Under the pieces are notes generated by a model. It saw only the letters and a list, made by a program, of their open reading frames with translations, searched no databases and was not told the DNA's origin. 64,000 nt of DNA from Ornithodoros turicata (taxonomy: Eukaryota; Arthropoda; Arachnida; Ixodida; Argasidae), in the NCBI RefSeq assembly GCF_037126465.1, contig NW_026999405.1, forward strand, positions 806,001 through 870,000, read 5' to 3'. Shown piece after piece: positions 11,801 through 20,800 of this stretch (position 1 is the first letter of the stretch; each line of letters begins with the position of its first letter). Made by a program: the position numbers and the translations under genes.

Positions 11801-14800
11801 TGTGGCACAATGCGCGCAGATTTGTCCTGCGTGACCCACGGCCACGTGTCACTCAAAGTATTACTATTGCAGTCTCTCGCTAGATGTGTTATTGGCGTGC
11901 TGAATCGTGTTAAACGAAGGCCCTTGTCTTCTCTCTTGTTTTCCGGAATCTCCGACCATCACTCCTTCCCAAGAACGGGCACCAATTGTGCTATGGCTAT
12001 AAAAAGCATGTTTCGACTTCTAACCTTTTCTTGTCTTTGTTAAGCTTCTGAGTGTCCTAAATTATGATGCAGCCCCTCGTCTGTTTTCGGGAACCGCTGG
12101 TGATCGGTGGCACGAAAACCGGTGTTTTTTTCTTGTGTTTTCATAATCTCCGATCAACCCCACTTCAGAAAGAAGGGAGAAGGTCCAGGCAATATGATAT
12201 ACACTCATGACGACATGTTTGTTGGCTCCTTTAACTATGTGGCGGTAACGTAAAAGTAACTCGTTACCTGTGAGTAACGAGAACTCATTACTTTTGTATG
12301 TTGGTAACGAGTAACGTATTTAGCTACTTTTTTCTGAAGTAATGGATAACAGCATTTAGTTCGTTTTTTTTTTAGTAACAGGCACAAGTCTGCTGCTGAG
12401 ATACGAGCACAAGAATTAATGTAATGTTTAAAACATCAATAGAAAAACGTGCAAAATTTTGAGGAGAAAACGTGACTGGGTGTCCCATATTATGACCTTC
12501 TTCTAGGATTATGATCTTCTAGGAAAATCTTTTAGCGAGGAAAGAAAAGTTCAATGAAGCAAGACTTCTCAAAGACCGTTAGGCATTATTCCATGACACT
12601 GTCCATGGTCGACCGCATTAACGAGACTGCTCTCCCCATAACATGAGAAGCGGCCACAGAGACTCCTTGTCCCCCACATTCAACACTGAAACACCGACTC
12701 AAAGGAAGACCTAACCAGCAATTTACTCAATATGTATCAATTTTTAGTGACTTCTATTTCCACTACACACAACATTTAAAACGCTTTAAAGTGATATTTC
12801 AGAATCCATTCAGACTCCATCATCAGAATAGTATGTAAGCACCTGCCCCAACCTATTTACGTACAAAGGGGGCGTAGCAGTCAGGTCTAGATTGAGAGAA
12901 GTTAGCCAGGGAAAGTCGTTGTGGCACACGCAAACAATTGGAATCCTGGTACATAAAAAAAAACACAGGGAGCTATCAACAAACGTTCCGGACCTGCTGT
13001 TCTCGATGACTGCTGACTGACTGCAGGCGCTCGCATGCCATTCTTATGATGGAATCTAAATGGATTCCGAAACGTCATTTCAATACACTCTAAATGTTGT
13101 GTGTGCCGGTGTCTATTTTACGTAACAAATATTTCCACTACACAGAAAGCTCTGGATAGAAAGAAACCACTGTAGCCCAGAAGCATCCGGGGACTGCAGC
13201 GTATACAGGGCAGGGTGGGTACCCCAAAAGGAGTGTACATTCATTCCTGTACAAATACGTAGGGACTCCAGCAAAATTTTTAAAGAAATATAAATAAGGT
13301 TATCCATCCAAATCGAGAAGAGAAAGGAGTAATGCAGTTGCACCTGTTGTGTTTCGAACTGTTGAGGCACAAATTAGCGTAAACGTTAGGTACACATTTT
13401 GTGCACAGTTGTAACTCGTCAGTGGCGTGTGGAAGCTATCTGTACTGCTCAACCTCTGATGTGTCTGTACTATATTTCCTGTTTTTAAGTTCAGTTACTG
13501 AGTCTGAATTTTAAAAAATAAAAATAGGTCTAGAATAGTGACAAAGGTGACTTTTGAACCAGTTAAGCCTGTTCTTGACCTAGTTTCTTTGCTTGTCCAC
13601 ATTTATAATATCTCATTATCGACTGGTGTTTCTCCTACACACACACAAATTGCAAACGTCTTGTTTTTCAAAGGTGGTGACAAAAATTATCGGGTAAATT
13701 ATGGTGCTCTCACATTATTTCGATCTTCCTTATTTTCTCAAAGTGAAGGTCATTAATTCGTGACTAATTGATACCACTCATTTCTCGATAAACATAATTT
13801 GCCGACAGATTGTCAACATAGCTTTCGTTGTGGACCTTGAACTGGAAGAGCTCTTCTTAAAGCCTCTGTAAAGATTTTGTCTTCCGGAGAAAAGAAAGAT
13901 TAGATTGGACGAAGTATGGGAGAGGATAATCAGTGACGCAATCAAAATAAGAAAATGAGCTTCCTGTGCTGGCCCACTTTGAGTGGTGCTCTCGGTACGT
14001 TTATCTATCTCTAAGTGACACAGCAGCACACATCATGCCCCGTCTGGAAAGAACGCATTCTCGTGACATGATCGAGTGACCAAAAATATTTCTATAGAGA
14101 CGAGATTCCTCTCCTGCCAGTCAATGCAGTGTGCATCACCTGCATTGTACAGAACTTGTTTTGGTGCTTAATGGCACAAGAGCGACCAAGGCCAAATAAC
14201 AGAACTTGTTGTATTCACTCATATGGTTATGAGTGGAAAATGTATGGTGCTCGAAAAATAAACTGCGTAGAAATAAGCAAAGCTAGATAAGTGTACTGGG
14301 AAAGAAAACAACAAAACAGCATCATGACAATGAGATCTTCTCATTCAACTGCAGCTTGCCTTTCAGCTTTGTATATCTTTATTGCGGATTTCTAATAGCC
14401 CAATACTGATACTCATTGGATGAACCCTCATTATGAATACCGCACAGCAATACCCCTGCTGCACTGGCACTAACAGTGACATTAAGTGCTGAATCCCACA
14501 TCTTTATGTCATTTGTGTAGTGCCACACGGTGAGATTTAATAACATTTGTCTGAATGACAGTTTACACTTAATGAGATCGCCACAACTCATTCGCCAACG
14601 AAATGCCTACTCTTGCTCCCATAGTTTTGTGCAAGTCACTTTGTGCCGTGCAGCGCAAGATTATTTCATAATTAAAGGTATTCTTTCTGGAAGTATTCTT
14701 TGACGAGGCTCGATGCAACAGATGCCATCTTGTTTGCTTTGAAGTGGGTACCAGTCGGCAAATAGCTTTTACGTGACCACATTAGTAAGGCACATTCCAG

Positions 14801-17800
14801 CTTATCCGCATGAAAATAAACTCACTGTCGTTGAATTTCAGAATAGTACGTACATGCAATTGCAAGCTGCCTAATAAGTTTTTAAATGGGGATACATTTT
14901 AGTAGACTAGTGAGCAGGCGACATCTACAACCCGAGGCTTAACATTATATTACAAACTGATTCGTCGCACGGCATTAGTCAGTGATAGAATTTGGGATGG
15001 TGATGCAATTCATTCTACCTGCATGGCACAGGTATAACAGTTCTTGGATGGAAGAGTTGGTCACTGCCAGTTCTGAGTGTGCACGATGACTGTAAAGACT
15101 GCAAATGTGCATACGGGGAGAAAGCATGACTAGCAGAAATGAGTGCAGCTGTCTCTGCTGTTGGCACAGGACAGTGGCCGCAGGTGACGCCGAAGTTGAG
15201 GGAGATGTTGAGGAAAAAGTGGCACGGACGAGTGCCCGTATTTCCTCCACGCAGCGTGCATTGTTCAACAACAATGTGCATGTACTGTGGCAGATATCTC
15301 ATCTGCTAGACATGGGGGCATCCCGTGCTGCGAACTAGGGGGCGTGACAGTTAATTATTTCAGGCAAGAAGCCTGCCTTTTGGGGGGCATTCCCCGCTGT
15401 GGCAGAACCAGAGTATAGGAAGAAGGGTTCGTTTAAAGGTTAAAATATATTGGATGTTGTTTGATTGAATCTCTGTTGCCTTGCTTGTTACGTACTTCGT
15501 GTGCGGAACGAACGGGCCGACGCCCCGAGGTTGTGGGAACTTGGGTTTCCACAGTACTGAGGGATGGCCAAAACCTTCAGCGAAAAATACGAAAAATGTT
15601 TCGGAGCTCCCTACCAGATCTGCGACTCTTGCGCCCCCCCCCCGTAACGTTCAAAGGAAACACAGTCGTATTGGGAGAGCTGGTGTCGTTTTTGCCATGC
15701 ATTAAATGATTATATGATGTGCCCTTTGGGTGCTTTATCTGCACCTGCACATCATGTTGTATGTTGCTTACAGCTGGATGCAGTAAGGTCGTACCAGTAC
15801 AGATCACCAAAGCATTGCTTGGTCTCTCCACAAACAAAGAATGTATTTTGTGTTCACAGTCGCCATGCTAAACAGCAACAACAGCATTGTCGCTACCCCA
15901 TTGTGTCGTCGTCCTCCATCTGAGGGGACTCATTATTCCATTTCACCAGCCGTGACCGCGAGTAACTCCCCTCTCATCATCATTCAAATAAAGTTGTCGT
16001 CCTTCAATGTTCAATTGCCTCATCCACTACAACATCATGCTATAGTTGAATGCTCGCAATCTCCAATATCTCCTACTCTACCATCCAAGAACAACTTCAT
16101 TTTGACAATGACTGGAGTGTCAACAACAATACAGGCAATTCTCTACATTGTTCCAGTCTATCTCTTTCTATCTCATACTCTATCCTATGGTGGTCTCCGT
16201 AACAGCAAATCATGCAAATGACTATCACTATTGGAGTATTATAAATCTACCATACAGATTACAGCCAAAGTAAAAATGTACACTGAAACAGAATGAAGGT
16301 GTCTCATTACCACACTGCATTTTCTTTATTTTCTTTAGGGCCAATACCATTTTGCTCATTTCTCGGCAATTTACTTTTCGAGCACTTTACATTTTCCGCA
16401 CACTACCATACTACGGAATAGCATAACATGTGCACAACGCAACCAATGCGCACAGCAATAATAGTTGCAAAGGACAAATGTCGCCTTCATAGACATACTT
16501 TCAGCCACTTGACCATATCACAAGAATGTTTTCCTTTTCTTTTTTTTCAGGCGGCGGGCAATGGACGATGTGTCATTCAGAGAGAGATAGAGATAACGCA
16601 CATGGAGTGCCTATCTCAAAACTGGCCGGCCTAGAGAGCCAATTTTTGTCTCAAAGCTCATTTTGGTTTTGTCTCAGGTTCTCCCTCCAACCAAGTAAAT
16701 CTCCCGTGGTTACGGAATTCAAAACCTGCCCTGGGGGATTAACTTAGGCATTTTCCATCGTCTTTCCAGGACACTTGACCACATAAATCGTAACGTTTTG
16801 CTCTGTAAGTTAACCCACTGCGGAGTATGTAGACCAGTGCTATACTTATTTGTCATATTTTGGGGGTGTCAAGTTGTGTCGCCCCAAGAAAATATTATTG
16901 TTCGTCAAGTACCATGGGGCACTGTATTAGGGCTTCATCTATTCATCATATAGGTGGGAGTGACTTTTTTGGGTTAAATGCCTTTCTCAGGTTCGAGGGG
17001 GGGGGGGGGGTGAAAATCGGGCCCTATTTATATAACTAATTAGGGAAGAAATTTTTGTTTCTCCTCTCGTCTATTAAGTCCTTTCCTAATCTCTTTTTTC
17101 TGTGTGTGTTTTTTTTGTGTGTGTGGGATCGTGTGTGAGGGGAATAACCGGGCGGAATCGGGTTGAACCCGAAAAAGTCACTCCCTACATATAGGGTGTT
17201 TTCACATGACGTCAGTCGTTTCACTTTTTCGTCGCAGCTGCTGAGATTATGTAGCATTTGCTTGAAAACGAAGCCTCGAATGGTGCTTTGAAATCTGGTC
17301 GCGTCCGTACCCTTCTTTTATCCCGAAGACAATTCGTCATTGTCGTTCTCAAGAAAAGTGGCAGCCAGTGGGAGGAGCTTACGAGCATGCCACGTCACTG
17401 ACACGTCACAATGCGACGTCAATCTTATCTTTAATATTTAATATTAAAAACTCTTTCAACATTATGTAATACCTATAGGCACTTTTTGCATTCTTTTGCT
17501 AATTAGCATTTCGCTAAAAATTAACGGGTGTGGCTTGTAAATCTATCCGAACTGTGCTTTCTAGCACTTGTAACAAAAAACCCGTGACATCTACCACAAT
17601 TACACACCAAGCTATGGTACGCAATCTCTCCTACTATATTAACTAAATTTGATAGCATTGGCATATGAAACTCAAAACAAACCCCTTTTTTGGGGGGGTT
17701 TGTTTTGACAAAACCCTTGTTGAATTGAGATTGTGACTGTGATATATGTGTGTGTTTCTGTTCAGTTACAAAGTGCATATTTCATGTGTGCTCTGTGTTC

Positions 17801-20800
17801 AGGGGATGAGTGCATGTCAAGCTGTTTCCGCAGCTGTTTTCTCCCATTTTCCGCATACCTGTCACGAATTCAACGGCGTTAAATTCCATTAAAATTAACG
17901 TGTGACAAAGACAAAAGTCTTTGCCAATAATCCTATAACTGCACATTCTCAACCAAGTACATGCATTATGAATAGTAAAAGCATTGACGGGAGACAACCA
18001 TCAAAAAGAGTGATAAACAGCTAGTGACAATGTGGGTTCGTTTGTGTTGAAGGTGGTGATGGATGGACACAGGAATGTTGGTGATCTTACAGGGTGTCAC
18101 ATGCCAACAAATGTCAACATGTGGGCATTAGGTTGTCATTTGCAAGCAACCACTAGTGCAGTATCACAGTCGAATAAAAAGAGCACACAACAAAAAATGG
18201 ACAACACAGCACAAGCTCGAGATTGCGTTGTGTTGAGCAGGAGTTGGAGCTTTAGTTGAGCTGCCCATTTTTCTTCTCTGTGCTCTTTACACAACTATAC
18301 TACTATAGAGCCGTGCAACTATAATTACGGACTGAACACTTGCCCATCTTTCCACACTTAGTAACATATTGCTCTCTTTGCTGTCTTTGGTGTAGTTGTT
18401 TGTGTTGCATCGTTTTGTGATGTTCATGCGGAGATATAACAATGAACAGGTACGGTGCAGTATTGAACTTGTAGTATTGAATTGTATTGAAGTATAGAAC
18501 TTGTACGGTGCAGTACTGAACTTGAAGAGGCAGCAGAATGGCATTCACAACAGGTCCAGGTAAGGTGTATGGCAAGCGGCAGCTGTTTGTCGAGAACGGT
18601 GCGTACAAACTCTGTCTGGTTTCTACAAGAAGGTTATCATCGGTGCAATAGCTCTCAACAGCCTTCGTTATTTGCTGTGGTGACAATGCGGAAAATAGCA
18701 CTTCAAAAGATAAGTGGGTCCCCAGCTCCTCCCTGCCTGATATGTGCTCACAATAAGCCTCTATGTCTGTTTGCTCTGTCTAGATGTGTGGAACATAGAT
18801 GATGACTAAGCATTGAAAGGTGCATGTTGTGTGCTAAATGTTATCACACAGACAGGGACAGATCCAGGATTTTCCTTGGGGGGGGGCTTACCTTAGACAG
18901 CATCTTACTACACTTCCTCTATGTAATCACAGAAACCGGGGTGGGGGGAGGTCAGGACATTTGAACTCTCCTTAGATCCACCCTTGCACACAGACATGTT
19001 CAATTAACTTCAATGACCCATACTACTGGGGCAGCAGTTATGCAAACTGCAATGCTGAGCAGCCTCAATATCACACAAAATGATATACCTCTGTAGCACG
19101 AGAGAAATTCTCAACCAGACAAAAAGTTAAAAATACAGGATAGAACAATTTACCACGCAGGCTATAACTAGAGTTCCGAGTTCTTGGGGCTTATTTCTTG
19201 ACACATTCCGAGCATGTTTTACTGAGTTCAGTATGTGCCGAGGATTCAGAGTTTTTTGTCTTTATTTTTGTTATATCTCTGTTAATACCCACAGTTTGGT
19301 GAAAAACTACAGCTGTGAAACGAGATACTATTCACAAAAAGACGCTGCATCCCCAGAATGTTCACAGTCATGTTGTGAAACAGACAACATCTATGCTACC
19401 ATCACCTGACAACGTTCACACCTTGGATTCCTCCAGGTATTCCTCTACATAATCTTGAGGCAGTTTTCGCCTGCGTCCAATCCTGCTACTTGTCCATAAA
19501 GACAATTTGTATAGCCGTGTATACAAGTACTTTGAGGGAAAAGTAAGAATCACAGGAAATGAAAAAACCCAAGCAGCACAATGTATTGAAAGTCGAGTGC
19601 AATAGGGGTGGACGGGTAGGTGGAAGGCCTTGAACAGACTCCTGAAACTAAGGAACATTGACAAGACGCATACCATCCACCCCTATTCCACTCTACCTTC
19701 AGTACATTGTGCTGCTTGGGTAGGCACTGGATGTTTTCCAAGCAGTCCTGGAAAGCGGTTGAAATGGCCTCAAAATGCCCTCATGTCGAATAGTGTCACT
19801 GAATTGGGTACCCTATCCAGTGACTCCAATGGCAAATTACCTCTACGCAAGGATGGAGCTCACCGCATTACACGGATGCGTTGTGAAAAGCAGCTGTACG
19901 GTGGATTTAGTTTAATGGACACTCACTTGTTGCAGGGGTTGGTAATCTGCAATGCAAGGTAATCTTGACACCAAAGGGAAAGGATCAAACCAGTCAACAC
20001 GCTACAGCATTTTTACTCAGTTCTCGAATACTGGAACCCACAAATGCAGAGTTTTTCGGATAAGTCCAAACTGCTTCAAATTTTACTGGCGTACATTTTT
20101 TGGATCTTTTCCCTGGTCATGACACACAGAAAAACATGGAAGGAAAAAATGTTTCCAGTGTTTCTCACTATTAACGCTGGATACACGACAATCATTAAAC
20201 AGGATGCTTCTATCTGCCGTATTTTATGGTAATCTCATGTTGGGATCCCTGGGATGGCCACCTTATGCTTACATTGGCAGTCTTCGTTATGTAACAGGAA
20301 GATGAGTCAAGTGTGAGTAAAATCGTGAACATCCTGAGCAGCTGAGGTGCAAATGTAATGTACAGTGCGGCACAAAAGTTCACAGAACATTCCTTTATCA
20401 GAGTGACACACTAGCAGCGAATGGAACCGTATGGAAATTGAGGCCTTGTGCCTAGTGAAATCAGACACCTGTTTGCAATTCTGCGTGGTACAGCTTCGGA
20501 CAAAAGTTTTCGGAACACAGGGGTATCGAATTTCTCTATTGGAGCGACACCCTAGCAGCAAGCAGGGGTGGGCACACATACTGAGAGATGGATATAATAG
20601 CCGATCACCCGTTTCTTATTTGATCTGTAATTGATAGCTAGCAAGGGGCCCTTCCGATAATGAAATACACAAGTGCCGTGTTCCGTAAACTTCTGTCCCA
20701 AGCTGTACCATTCGCAGCTAGCGTGTCACTCTAACTAAGGAAGGAATGTGCTGGAGCGTAAACTTTTGTGCAGCACTGTACCATTGTTTTACTACTGCTC

